From Proteromonas lacertae (taxonomy: Eukaryota; Sar; Bigyra; Opalinata; Proteromonadidae), in NCBI GenBank assembly GCA_002245135.1, contig NGBS01001220.1:1-39557 (forward strand): a stretch of DNA of 39,557 bases, in the 5' to 3' direction. The position numbers and the translations under genes were made by a program. The notes beneath the pieces were generated by a model. The model made no database searches. It was not told where the DNA came from and saw only the letters and a program-made list of their open reading frames with translations. This document shows positions 1-12,567 of the stretch, one piece after another (position 1 is the stretch's first letter; each line of letters begins with the position of its first letter).

Positions 1-2
1 TT

Positions 3-3000
3 GAATCTTTCGATATGGGTGGTGATGTGGAATTGAAAAACCTTGTATATTTTTATATAAATATTACTGTTGCGCATAGTCAATTAAACCTGATGCATTG
101 AAAGATCTTAATTTACCAATCCAAGTGAAAGCTGGATTTTTAGGCAAATTAGTATTGAAAGTGCCATGGAAAAACATCACATCCAGACCTACATTAGTAG
201 TTATTGAAGATGTCTATCTTGTCGCAGTTCCAAACAGAGAAATTGTGTATGACGAGAAAAAAGAAAGAGAACGTCAAAGAGAAGCAAAACAACAACAATT
301 AGAGCTATTAGAATCTCAGCAAGAAGCTTATGAAAAAGATGAAAAGTCACAAGCTGGATTTGTAGCAAAAATGGTTTCTTCCATTATAGCTCAACTACAA
401 GTTCAAATCAATAGAATTCATATTAGATTTGAAGATAAAAGTTCTGATCCTTTACATCCATTGCTTGTGGTGTAGTTTTAAGACAATTACAAGTTAATTC
501 TGAAACTGATTTAAAAGAGGTTGTTGTTGATATATTCAAAAAGAGTTTAGATATTAGAGACTTCGGATTTTATTTCGATAATGATGTAAAGAAGTTTGCA
601 AGAACAGATGTTGTTGAAGAATTTCAATCAGATTTACGAAGTGTATTTGATTACAAGCCAGAAGTGTTAGATATAAAGAGATATATCATTGAGCCAATGG
701 AATTGTCATTAACATTGTCATATAATCAAAAATCAAGAAATGAGAGAATATTTACAAGTGATCAGATTATAAAAGTTGCTATGAGTCATTTAAAATGGCA
801 TGAAGAAGATGAATTTGTATATTTCTTAACTCATTCATGGATTAGTGCTGTAGGTAGTGGAGATAAGACTCCTGATCAGATTTTGGAAAAATACAAAGAA
901 ATTTGTAGAACTAATCCATCTGTTCCAGAAGAAAAGTATTTCATATATTATTATTTTATTCATATAGAGCTCTATGCTTTCATAATGAAGCTATTAAGTA
1001 TTTCAATGAGCCAGTACCTTTAGCAGATGTTTCGTTATCTCTTAAAGAGATAAAATGTTCATTACATAAAGAACAATATCGTGATATACTTACATTTGTC
1101 AGTCAATTATCTTCATCTCAAGCCGCGGCTCGTTACAAACATTTAAAACCAAACTGCAGACCAAATAGTAAAAGAAATGCAAAATTGTGGTGGAAATTTG
1201 CATATAATTCAGTTTTGATGGATTATCGTCAGAATAACAAAACTGATTCCTGGAAGAAGATGTTTGCAAGAATGCATACTCAATCAAGATATATAAAATT
1301 ATACAAACAGAAATTAGAAGCACAATCTAACAAGAAAAAACTCGATAATCTAATCAATACCGAAATCATCAACTTAGAAACTGATTTAGATATTAATGAT
1401 ATTAAATTATTCAGGAAATTAGCAGAAGCTCAACGAGAAATTGAATTAAAAGAAAAGAAAGCCAAAGAAAAAGAAGAAAACAAGAAAAAAGGATTTTTCT
1501 CAAAGATGTTTAGTAGATCATCCAGTGACAGTTCAACAGAAGAATTTAAGTTCGAATGGACAGCAGAGAAACAAGCAGAATTATACGAAACATTGAATTA
1601 TGATCCAAATGAAAAACAACCATGGGAATTAGCAGCTGAAACTGATTTATTGGCTGGATTTTCATTCTCTTTGAGATTATTTGAATTTCAATTGATTGAT
1701 AATAGTATATTTTTAACTCTCTTATTCTTTTAATAGATATTTCTTTACTTAATTTCACTAGTAAGATGTTTAAAGTGGATTGTAATGTGAGAAAATCATC
1801 TGTAGAGTTATGGACTAATGTTCAATCATTCAGTGTTGAAGATCCTTCACCTATTACACATTATAAGACTTTAGTTAAGCCAATGAACATAGATAAAAGC
1901 TCAGTATATATTATAATATATTATTATTATTATTATTTGTTTAGGATACTTATTTAGATGTCTATTTCTCAATGCCAATTCCAATTGCACCAAATAAACC
2001 AATTACTGTCAATTTAAGATCTCAACCAGTAGAAGTAGTAGCTAATATTCCTTACTTTATGACAATTGGAACATTCTTTATTCCTCCAGATGCTTTTAAT
2101 ATTGGTAAGATAGATGATTCAGTAGTAGATTCAATTATGATGATGAAACAAGCATCTTCTACAAAGTTTTATGAAGTGTTTAATGATCATATCAGTCTTG
2201 ATTTAGATATACAGTTTAATGCTGGACAGATTGTTATACCACAAAATCTCAATGATGATCCATCTAAAGTATTGTGCATGGTTTGTTCAATGAAGAATAT
2301 TGTAATACAATCAACACATAAACCGTATATATTATTATTATTATTATGTAAATAGTGTTCCAGAGATAGCCAGTATTGAATCAGTTGATATTAACAATGT
2401 GTCCAATCTCTATGATGATATAAATATATCACTCAATAAGATGTCAGCTGTTTCAGTTCATGGTGTTCAAAATGCTAATAAGTTACTGTTGAATGGTGGT
2501 AATGATGGTAATTTCAAAGCATTGGTTGAACCATTTAACTTATCAGGTATTCTATCTAATTCAATGTTACCTTCACATCCTGATTTACCTACTATTTCAA
2601 TTACAATGAATTTAGAACCTGTTATTATTAATATTGATTCTGAAAAGTATATAATATTTTTTTATTTTATTTAAATAGTTATGCTGATTTAATAAAGTTA
2701 TTAGAATCAATAACATCAGTATCATTCTCACCAGATACAACCAATCAACAAGAGTTGAACAATGAACAAATGTTAGCTGTAGAATTAAAACAAAAGTTAC
2801 GAATTAAGAATGTAGAGTTAAATCATACATGTATTGAGTGTTATAAGAAATTTGCCAGTGAAAAAGCCTTAAAATCTCATCTTTGGATTGTACATGAAAT
2901 AGACTATGATAGTGAAAAGATGAAGTCTTATATTGATAACAAAGTAAAGAAACAATTAATGAATAGAAATGATGATATCAATATAGAAAATAACATGAAA

Positions 3001-6000
3001 ATCCAAGAGAAATTGAACTTATTATTATCAGCTGAAAACTTTGAAATATTGAGAAAGAATACTATATTTAAAGGTAATTTCGTAGTTCAAGATATTGCAG
3101 TGAAACTATCAAGAAATAAAGAACAATCATTAATAGATATTCATGTATCAAATGTTTCAGCTGATATAACAAGAAGACAATATGATACAAAGATAATATC
3201 AAGTTTAGGTCAGTTGTATATCATTGATAATTATGAAGCAAAGAAAGCAGTATATATATATATCTTATATTTATATATTCATTTTATAGAATTCAACTGA
3301 ACCTGTTTACTTCATGAATTCCAGTGGTGGTGATGGTAATAATAAAGACAATAATAATTCATTGTTCTTAGTTGATTTAACAATGGTTGAATTAGGATCT
3401 CCACTTTATGATTCAATAGGTACAGATATGAGTATCAATGCAAGGTTTGGTAAAATGGATTTATTTATACACAATGACACTGTATTAGAAGTATTGAAAT
3501 TCTTCTTATCCACTCAATTACCATCATCCAAACCAGAGAAAGGAAATGGAAAAGAAGAAGAAGAGAAAGAAGAAGAAAAGAAATCTATTTCTTCATCATT
3601 TGTGTCCTTTGTTAATACTTTACCCAATATTGACACTAATAAAATCTTACAATCTAAAAAAGAAGAAGATTTAATAGATGTTAATAGAAATGAAATAAAA
3701 TTATCATTAGAATTTCATTCATTTACAGTTACTCTCTTTACAAATGATAGTAAAGAAATCACAAGATATGAATTTGGTAATTCCAATGTTGATTTAGAAA
3801 TGAGACCTTTTGGTATATTTATCAGTGGAAACTTTGGTTATTTATCACTTATCGATTTAAGAGGAAAATCCTTGTCAGAATATAGAGATATTATATCAGC
3901 TGGAATAAAGAAAAGAATGAAAGTTTTATATCATTTAATTTAGTAATGTATAAAATGACCAAGCATCCTGATTATCCTGGTTATGATATTGTTATTAGTT
4001 GTTCATTGAATCACTTAAAAGCTGTGATGAATGGTTATTTCTTTATTGCATTATTACAGTTTTATATGGAGTTAGTTATACCTTTAATGAAGATATTGAA
4101 TGAATATTTACCATCCAATGAAACTGATAATAATAACAAATTGCAACAACAACAACAACAACCTAATAATGATTTAGCATCTGCAAGTATTAAAGATTAT
4201 GATTTATCATCTGTATTACCATTAATCAACTTAACAATAGGTAATTTACAGGTAATTATACCTCGTCATGAAACAAGTAAAACCTATTTAAATGCAGGAA
4301 TGTCTGAGTTGAAATTATCCAATATCAAACCATCAACTAAAGATGCAAATGATATTGTGAATTCATTATCTAAATTGTCGTTGAAAATGAATAATTTATA
4401 CATATCATCACAAATACAACAACAAAATAATAATAATCTATTAAAACAAATTATATTGGGTCATACTGGATTTGAAGTGAATTGTATTATTCTAAAAGAT
4501 ATATCTGTAAATGTAAACATGTTACCATTATGTTTTGTTATTGATCATAAACAGATTGATTGTATTTTATTCATTTTAAATGATAATCTAATGCCATTAT
4601 TGAATTTAGTTTCACTATTACCACCATTACCATCATCAGCATCAAATACTGAAAATGATACAAAACAAATAATCAATGAATTAAAAGAGAATCAAAATAG
4701 ACTATCAGTGATAGGTGAAGATGATGAAGAAGAATCAAGTGAAGAGGAAGAAGATGAAAGTGATTTAAATACACCTGGTAGTGAACATGTTAAACATCAT
4801 CATCACAAACATCATCATAAACATCACAATCATACTCAAATTAACACTGAGATGTTGAATTTAGATGTAATTAATGAATATATACCAACTACAAGTGTTA
4901 ATGCTTATTTTACAGCTGTTACTTTGGAAGTATTTAAATCAGAAAATCCATTTGATGATAATACTGAAAGTGTAACAATTCAAAAGAATTTCGGTAATAA
5001 TGAAGATTCATTAGCTTTATTCCAAATAGGTGAAATGATTGTTTTCTTAAGAATAAATGAATCAATTGAATTAAGATATCAATTAAGAGATATTACATTG
5101 AAAGATACTAGACACAATTATGAAATAGTTGAAACGGCTAGAAATATTATTAAATTTGGTGCATTAGGTCAACCAGCAGCTACTTTGATATTCAATATGA
5201 AAACAAATGAAAATAAAACAACAGAAATGGGAATTGATATGAATTTAAGTGAAATCTATTTATGTCCAACATCATTATTATTTGAACTTTTAAATTGGTT
5301 CTTCCAGAAAGAGAATGACAATGAAAAAATAGAAAAATCAAATGAAATTGTTTTTATAGAAAATCTACTAAAAGGTAATGAAAGTGATAATATGTTATTA
5401 TTATCTGATACAATCACTACTACAACATTTACTCCTCGTACAATTAATGACACTAACACAGATGCAAAGAGTGTAGATACAATGACAACTGCAACTTCAG
5501 TAACAACCATAGAAACAACAACAAAGATAAAATTAGATGTGAAATTCTCATTGACCAATATTGCATTATTCTTCTTCCAAAATGAATGTGATAAGAATTC
5601 ATTTGTATTGTCAATCGGTATAGGAATGAGTGGTAAGTTTGATATGGATGAAAAGATGAATATTTCAACCCAATTAAGAACTGAAAGATTGTATGGATGT
5701 GTTATAAAAACTGATTTAATTATTCCACCAATTAATGATTCATTCTCTATTTTACCTACATCCTTAATATTGAATTGTAATATTAAAAATAACTTCAAAG
5801 ATATTGGATATGAGATAATTGCTGATAAAAGATTGGTTGTAAGATTATCTTATAAAGATATAATGATAATGAGTGGAACAATGGAGACTTTAATGAAATG
5901 TATTAACACGTTACAACCATCACCAGATGAAGCTGCTGCAGCAGAAGCAACAACAACAACAGAAAAAGTAGAAGAAAAGGTGGAAGAAAATGTGAATAAT

Positions 6001-9000
6001 GGTGGAGGTTTAATCTCTTCTGGTTTACCTAACATCAGTTTACATGGAAAGATATCAATGCCTGGATTATCCGCTTTATTGTTAGTAGATAGTCCAAAAG
6101 AGAAATATCCAATTCTATCATTTACATTAGACAAAATCAAATGTGAAATGAAGAACTTTAGTAATATAAAATTCCAATTCACTCTATATTCATTCTATTA
6201 CAATATCGATTTAGCTGTTTTTGAACCATTAATAGAGAAATGGTCAATTAGTTCAACTATGAAACTACAAATAATCAGTAAAACAACAAGTGTAGATTTA
6301 GATATAAGAAGTGATAAAGTATTAGAAATAAATGTTAGTATATTGTTATTGAAATCATTGTTATTATTCTCTGAAAGTATTACAAATATTGATAAAGAAA
6401 CGCCAACAAATACAGAAACAAAAGGTGAAAATAATAATATTGAAATACACAATAAAAGTAATTATAATTTCATTGTCAATATACCAAGACCAGATTTAAC
6501 AGCTAATACATATTCAACTATGAGTTTAAAGAATGATGTAATCTTTGATTATGATATTATCAGAATATCTTATTGTAATATGAAGAAAGAAAATGAATTA
6601 ATTCCAGTGAAACTAGTAAGAGATTCACATGGTTATAATATTCAATCATTGTTTACAAAGAATAATGAAAAGTATTCATCCTTACCAAGAGCTGAAATAG
6701 TAAAAGATATGAAGAATACTATTAAATATTGCACTAATAATGATAGTACTGAAGTAATAATAGAATTCTTATCTGAAATGGAATTTAATCAATGGAAAAA
6801 TATTGCTGATAATAAAATCGAACTACATGATACATCCTCTTCCATATTATCATTAATCAGTACAACAAGTGATGATAAATATTTGAAAATATGGAATAAA
6901 GATCAACCATTGAATTATGATAATGTTATTGATACTGGATATCCATGTAATCCTTATGTTTTCAAACCATCTCAATCTGCTTTATCTAGAAGAATTGAGT
7001 TTATATATGGAGAGAATAATAAAGAAGAAAATAAGGTTGAAAATAGACAACTAATTAATGTCGATAGAAGTGGTTTTACTCGATATAAACTCATCAATGA
7101 GAATAAATCAATATTTGTCGAAGTATTACCAATTCATGGAGAAAAACATGTTATAATTAGAAGTGAATATGATATTATCAATGATTTAGATATGCCATTA
7201 AGTATTAAATATACTGAAGAGAGTAAAGAAGAAAATATAAATAATAATGAAAGAAGTTATGTTCCAACAAGTGTAGTTGATAATGGTGAAGCAGTTATTA
7301 CAATATCCAATGAATTATTAGGAAAATATGAATTTAAATTGAATGAAATAATTACAGATAAAAGAAATAATACTCATGTTTATTATCATACAGCTAAATT
7401 CGTTAAAGAAATAGCAAAAGAAGGAAGTAGTGAAAATGAGCAACATACAAATTATATATTATTACAAATAAATGTTGAAAGAACATGTGATAAAATCAAT
7501 ACAAATGATTGTTTCCCAATATTCACTATTCACTTTAAATACCCATTTTATATATACAATACATTATTATATAGTTTGAAAGTAAAATGCAATACAAAAG
7601 ATTCAAGTTATGAAAAAATATTTTCATTAGATTCTGGTAAATATGAGAAGTTTTGGTTAGAAATTAATAATTTAGCTGAGATGGAAATTATGGCAGCTGA
7701 TACTGAAGACAACTTAAAAGATAATGAAAATAAGTTGAAATTAATGTATTATAGAGTAATGAAATTATCAATAAAACGAGGAGAATCTCATCAAACAATA
7801 AGTGTTGTATTGGAAAGAAATGCGGATCAAAGTTATTCAATCTATTTATATGATGAAGTATGGATAATTAACCATAGTGGAAGTGATATGTATTTAACCA
7901 GTAAAAAGAATGATAAAAATGCAATTTCAATACCTTCAACACAAGTATCTTTAACTGATATTAAGCCAGATGAAAAAGAAAAAGAGAATATTCCAAAGAA
8001 TATAACAATTCCTATGAGTTTTACTACATCATCTAATGATAATAGATTATTCTTTACTTTAGATAAAAGTATATCTACTACATCTGAACCATTTAATCCT
8101 AAAACTGTTGGTATTGATGTTCCATATAGAATTCCAATTAGTAAGAGTGAAGGAGATAAAGAATATATTATTGCTTCTTATTTAGGTAGAAGTTTATTCA
8201 GCCATACTTCAATCATTGAAATTAGACCAAAATATTGGGTTTGGAATAGATCTGAAACTGATATATCAATTAAACAATATAAACAGAGTAAAGAAATTAA
8301 AGTAAATGCTAATACTTCTATTCCATTTAATTGGACTTGTATTGATGATAAAAACAGCAATAATATGTTATTACAATTTACACCTGTTAATGGTAAAGAA
8401 GGAGATGATAGTTCTTATGAATATAGATGGAGTGGATTATGTAAAATTGATACTTTAACTGTACCAATCATTATAAAGAGTAATAATAAAGAGAATAAAG
8501 ATAGAAAATACTTTACAATTAGTCATACTGTTAGTAATGACAGTATAGTGTTTATCATTCAAAAATTGGAAATAGAAAATTCTAATTTCATGTTTTATAA
8601 TAATACTAGTCGTTATTCTATTATAGCACATCCTCGTCATTGTGATTATTCAAATACAATTGAAATTAAACCATTAGAACATAAAGGATATGCATGGAAA
8701 GAACCATTAAAATCTTCACTTATTGTATTATCAATTCTTCCAGATAATCCAATGGAAATAAATAAATATAAATTAGAAGATTATGAACCATGTTCTACTT
8801 ATACAAATATAATGTCTTTTGACAAAAATACTGAGCAAAAAATATTCAAGATTGGTGATACTGAAATTACAGCAACTGTTCATTATGAGAATGGTAAAAA
8901 GGTGATAATATTTGATGATAAACACTTCACTATTACAAGTTTATCAGATATAAACCATAATTTGAAGATAATGAATAGAATAAAGTTGAATATTGATGAA

Positions 9001-12000
9001 GAAATGAAAAAATTAGAAACAGAAAGATTGGAAATTGAAAAAGAGAAAGAAGATAGTAAGAATTTAATTATTCAATTATTACATTGTAATGGAGTAGTAA
9101 GAGAAAAAGATAATAATTATTATTGTGTAATAGAATGTGATGGTCAAAAATATAGAAGTAATAATGTACAAAAAACACCAAATCCATACTTTAACAAATA
9201 TCAAGAAATACCAAATGTCAAAAGTAATGAAGTTAAGATTATTGTTTATTTAGCAAAAGATAATAGTTATTATGGTAATCCAATAATGTTGAATTTAGAT
9301 GATTTTGAAGTGAATAAACCATATTATAAGCATATACATATATCTCCACAATGTTCTTTATTATTCAATATTGTCAGTTGTTCAAATATAAAATTAGGTA
9401 AAAATATATTACAGAATTATTTGTATGAATTACATAAGACTGAATTAACAACAATATCCAAGAAATTATTAGAAAATGAATTGAAGATAAAGAGTGGAAA
9501 ACAAATCAATAGTGGAAAAACAGAAACAGTAATGAAAATACAAGTAACCAATGCTCATATTCCATTTGAAGGATATGTATATGCAGTAATCCAAACACAG
9601 AATAGTGATAAATTCTCCACTGTTGATAATTACGTTGAGATTGAAGATATTAGTGAAGATATTGGTGAATTAACTCCAGTAACAGTTACAATAGATAACT
9701 ATACACCTGAAAAATTAAAAATCTCTTTGATAAATGATGAATTTTATGTTTCTAATGTCAGTAAAGATTATGGTATTTATTACAACATAGAAATAGGTTC
9801 AGAAGTCAAACAAATTGATGATCATTCGTTAGATAATATGTCATTGAAAGATGTGATAGATTTATTAGGTGAAAAGACATCACATAAAATCACATTAATT
9901 CAAAATGTGAGAACTCAAGGTTATGGAACAGTTCAATGGGAAGATTTATATATTCTTCGACATACACTCGATAAAAACGATTCAATTCAAATCTCAATAT
10001 TTGGTCAATCAGAGAATCTGGTAAGTGATAGTAACAAAGGAAATATCTTAACATTTACAGGAGAAATAGTAAAAGATGAACCATTAACAAATTTAGGTCA
10101 AAAATCTCCAAATGATATATTATTGGGAAGTACAATAATCCAATTCAATCCTGATGAATTACAAAGTGTGATATTAATAAATGAGAATGGAAGTTCAATC
10201 AATTTATCAATCTCTTATGAAACATTAAATACAAAACTATCTGTGATGGATATAAACTGTAAATGCAATATTCGTGGAATTGGTATTTCCTTTATATCCT
10301 CTGAACCTCGTGATTTATTATACTTCACAATGAGAGAATTAAATGGAAATATATCTTATAATACATTAGGTGGAATGACAATTCAAAGTTCATTGAAAAC
10401 AATTCAATTAGATAATTTAATTCCCAATTGTGCTTATCCAGTGTTATTATACACTCCAGAAAGTGATAAAAATGCATTAGAAATGAAGATTCAAAGTAAA
10501 GAAAGTAGTTTTTATGAATTAATCGAATTTAATTTACAACAATTTATAATTCATTTCCATACAGATACATTGAAAGTGTTATATGATGAAATAAATCATT
10601 TATCAATTGAACATTTAATGAATTATGAAATTAATCCGTTAGAGAATTACAGTCCATTGTTTATGTTAGATATAAATGAATATGAAAAAGATATGATTTA
10701 TATAACTCATTTGAGAGTTCCTCCAATCAAATTACGAGTAACATTTACAGTTGGTGATAATAATTTCTTAGAATTTTTACCCAAAACAATTCGAGCGATA
10801 ATTGGAAGTGTATTAAATATCGCTGGAAATTTAGAAGATGTAGTAATAAAAATCAATCCTTATCATACAAATTATTTATATTATTCTACTGTATATATTA
10901 TTATTATTATTATTATTATAAATAGATGTTATTAATCTACAATGTAATTGGTCATTATTACAAACAATTTGTACTTCAAGGCTTGAAAGTATTTGGTAGT
11001 TTAGATGTGATAGGAAATCCATTTGGTTTAGTAAAGAATATTGGAATTGGATTTCGAGATTTATTTTATGAACCAGCAAAAGGTTTAACTAAAAGTCCAG
11101 CAGCATTTGGTAAAGGAATAAAGAAAGGAGGAGTATCTTTTGCAAAACATACAGCTGGTGGTGTATTAAATACAGTTGGTAAATTAACAAATACAGTTGG
11201 TTCATTAGCTCATGGTTTAACATTAGAAAAACGAAAAGAGCCAATTCATAGTAAGAATGCCAAAGCTGGAATTGAGAATGGTGGAAAAGCGATATTTAAT
11301 GGATTTAAAAGTGGTTTTACTGGTTTAATAAATGATCCAAAGAAAGGTTTAAAAGAAGGAGGTGTATTAGGTTTAATGAAAGGAATAACAACTGGAGTAG
11401 TTGGATTAGCTGCAAGACCAGTAGCTGGTGTATATATTATATATTATATATTATATTTATATTAATAGATAATAGATGGAGTATCTTATACAGTAAATGG
11501 AGTAAAGAATTCAGTAAGTGGTGAAAAGGAACGAAGTTTAATTCGAAAAATGCGATATTATGATAGTAGTCGAATAATCTATGGATATGAAGATCGAGAC
11601 AGTTTGGGATTATCCATAATGCAAAAGAACAAAATGAATATAGATCAATATTTATGGTGTGAAATCTGTAACAATCGTCAAAATGTATTAATGGTGAATA
11701 GTCAAGAAATAATTAGTTTTGATAATCGAAGTAATAAAAGACTTTATCGAATAAGTATAGATAAAGTATCAATAAAATATGATGGATGTATATTGAATTT
11801 ATTACATGATGGTAATAAAAGTGAAACTTTTATATTTCAGAGTGAAGAAACATGTGAATTTTTAAATGAATTAATAAAACAGATGAAAGAAATGGAATGT
11901 TTAGATATTGAACATATGTGGGAATTGAGACAATGGATATCTAAGAATGCTCCATCTAATAATTCGATAAAAGAAATTGATAATAATGGTGAGAGTGAAT

Positions 12001-12507
12001 TAAATGATGAAAATGAATTAGATAATAATAATAATATAAAAGAAAAGAAGATCGAAATGGAGAAATTGAAGATAATTGATATGAGATTCGTAGGTCATGA
12101 TAGCCATAAAGAAGATAAAGATATAATAGGAAGTGCTCGTAGTTTTATAGTTTATCGATTAGAAATGATAAGTGAGAATAATGTTTATAGTTTTAATACA
12201 TTTAAAAGATGGAGTCAATTACAATGGTTATTCGATAAACTTCATAGTTTAGATAAAAATATAAAAATTCCCAAAGAAAATCTATTTAAAGCGTTTGGAA
12301 CAAGTATGAAATATATATATTATAATTATATTCTGAATAGAAGTTCATTTAAAATCGAAAGATGATAGTGGTTTAATAAAAGAAAGATCTGAAGCGATAA
12401 TTCATAATATAGAAGTAATAAAGAAGAATAAATGGTTAGAGAGTAATACTATGTTGATAAATTTCTTGAAAGAAGATGCAATAAATGTGAAAAGAATAAG
12501 TGAATGA
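3..12507 (+). CDS. VPS13: VPS13-family bridge-like lipid transfer protein with C-terminal PX domain (5' partial)
   Basis: VPS13 proteins are rod-shaped tubes that move phospholipid between membranes at contact sites. Exons as read: 3-44, 80-935, 968-1704, 1737-1903, 1945-2324, 2356-2646, 2679-3249, 3290-10890, 10926-11429, 11469-12303, 12341-12507 (TGA stop). They sum to 12,151 nt, exactly two bases short of 4,051 codons, matching two apparent one-base losses (near 460 and near 3905). Domains by residue: chorein N-terminus (KAGFLGKL, VPWKN) from residue 1; C2H2 finger about 875-897; VAB-like repeats about 2285-2890; a coiled coil then a C2 domain about 2940-3040; PDZ-like segment about 3180-3230; VPS13 C-terminal/ATG2-like helices (GSLDVIGNP, FYEPAKG) about 3570-3710; PH-like about 3770-3870; PX about 3920-4045. 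Only the first 20 or so residues lie outside the window. The family call is certain; the VAB, PDZ and PH boundaries are by eye. Confidence 0.95.
2826..2897 (+). other. C2H2 zinc-finger motif inside the VPS13 rod
   Basis: Within the exon 2679-3249 the protein reads C-x2-C-x12-H-x4-H with the expected Phe and Leu core positions (CIECYKKF, then ALKSHL, then VH). This is a textbook C2H2 finger. It sits between stretches of VPS13 rod sequence in one open frame and one exon, so it is not a neighbouring gene. I do not know this finger from the human or yeast VPS13 proteins. It may be a structural zinc knuckle or a binding module on a loop of the rod. Confidence 0.8.
4705..4845 (+). other. Acidic tract followed by His/Lys-rich tract in VPS13
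   Basis: Inside the large exon (3290-10890) an acidic run rich in Glu, Asp and Ser is followed directly by a tract with about twelve His interleaved with Lys (HHHHKHHHKHHNH). The two tracts lie between ordinary VPS13 rod segments and interrupt the beta-rich pattern, so they probably form a disordered loop. His clusters of this kind can bind divalent metal; that role here is inference. Confidence 0.75.
12056..12500 (+). other. PX domain at the extreme C-terminus of VPS13
   Basis: The last two VPS13 exons encode a phox-homology fold: a first strand around FVGHDS, the strand and helix FNTFKRWSQLQWLFDKL (the KRWS corresponds to the RRYS phosphoinositide-binding motif), a proline-containing loop (IKIPKENLF), an Arg-containing helix (KERSEAI) and a closing helix ending INFLKED. 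The 37-nt intron 12304-12340 splits it. PX domains mostly bind PI3P on endosomes, so this end of VPS13 is likely targeted to endosomal membrane. The fold call is by eye. Confidence 0.75.
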
Positions 12508-12567
12508 GATGTTTGAATAATAAAAATATAACAATAATAATATTTGATTAATAATAGAATTGTATTT
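12508..12567. other. 60-bp convergent intergenic space between VPS13 and KT1
   Basis: Only 60 bp separate the VPS13 TGA (12505-12507) from the end of the KT1 stop codon on the opposite strand (12568). Both 3' UTRs and polyadenylation sites must fit here or overlap. The sequence is AT-only-like and contains AATAAAAATA on the plus strand. I see no other element. Confidence 0.6.

Noticed and set aside
3923-3943. A 21-nt intron (gttttat...tttag) before 3944 to explain the frame change in VPS13
   Set aside because: The next exon would start with TAA in the required frame. A missing base near 3905 gives continuous family-like sequence.
3946-10935. Reading the 2,329-residue frame as a separate gene starting at 3946
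   Set aside because: VPS13 homology runs across 3946 from upstream after one base of frame change, and the upstream frame has no terminator region or promoter.
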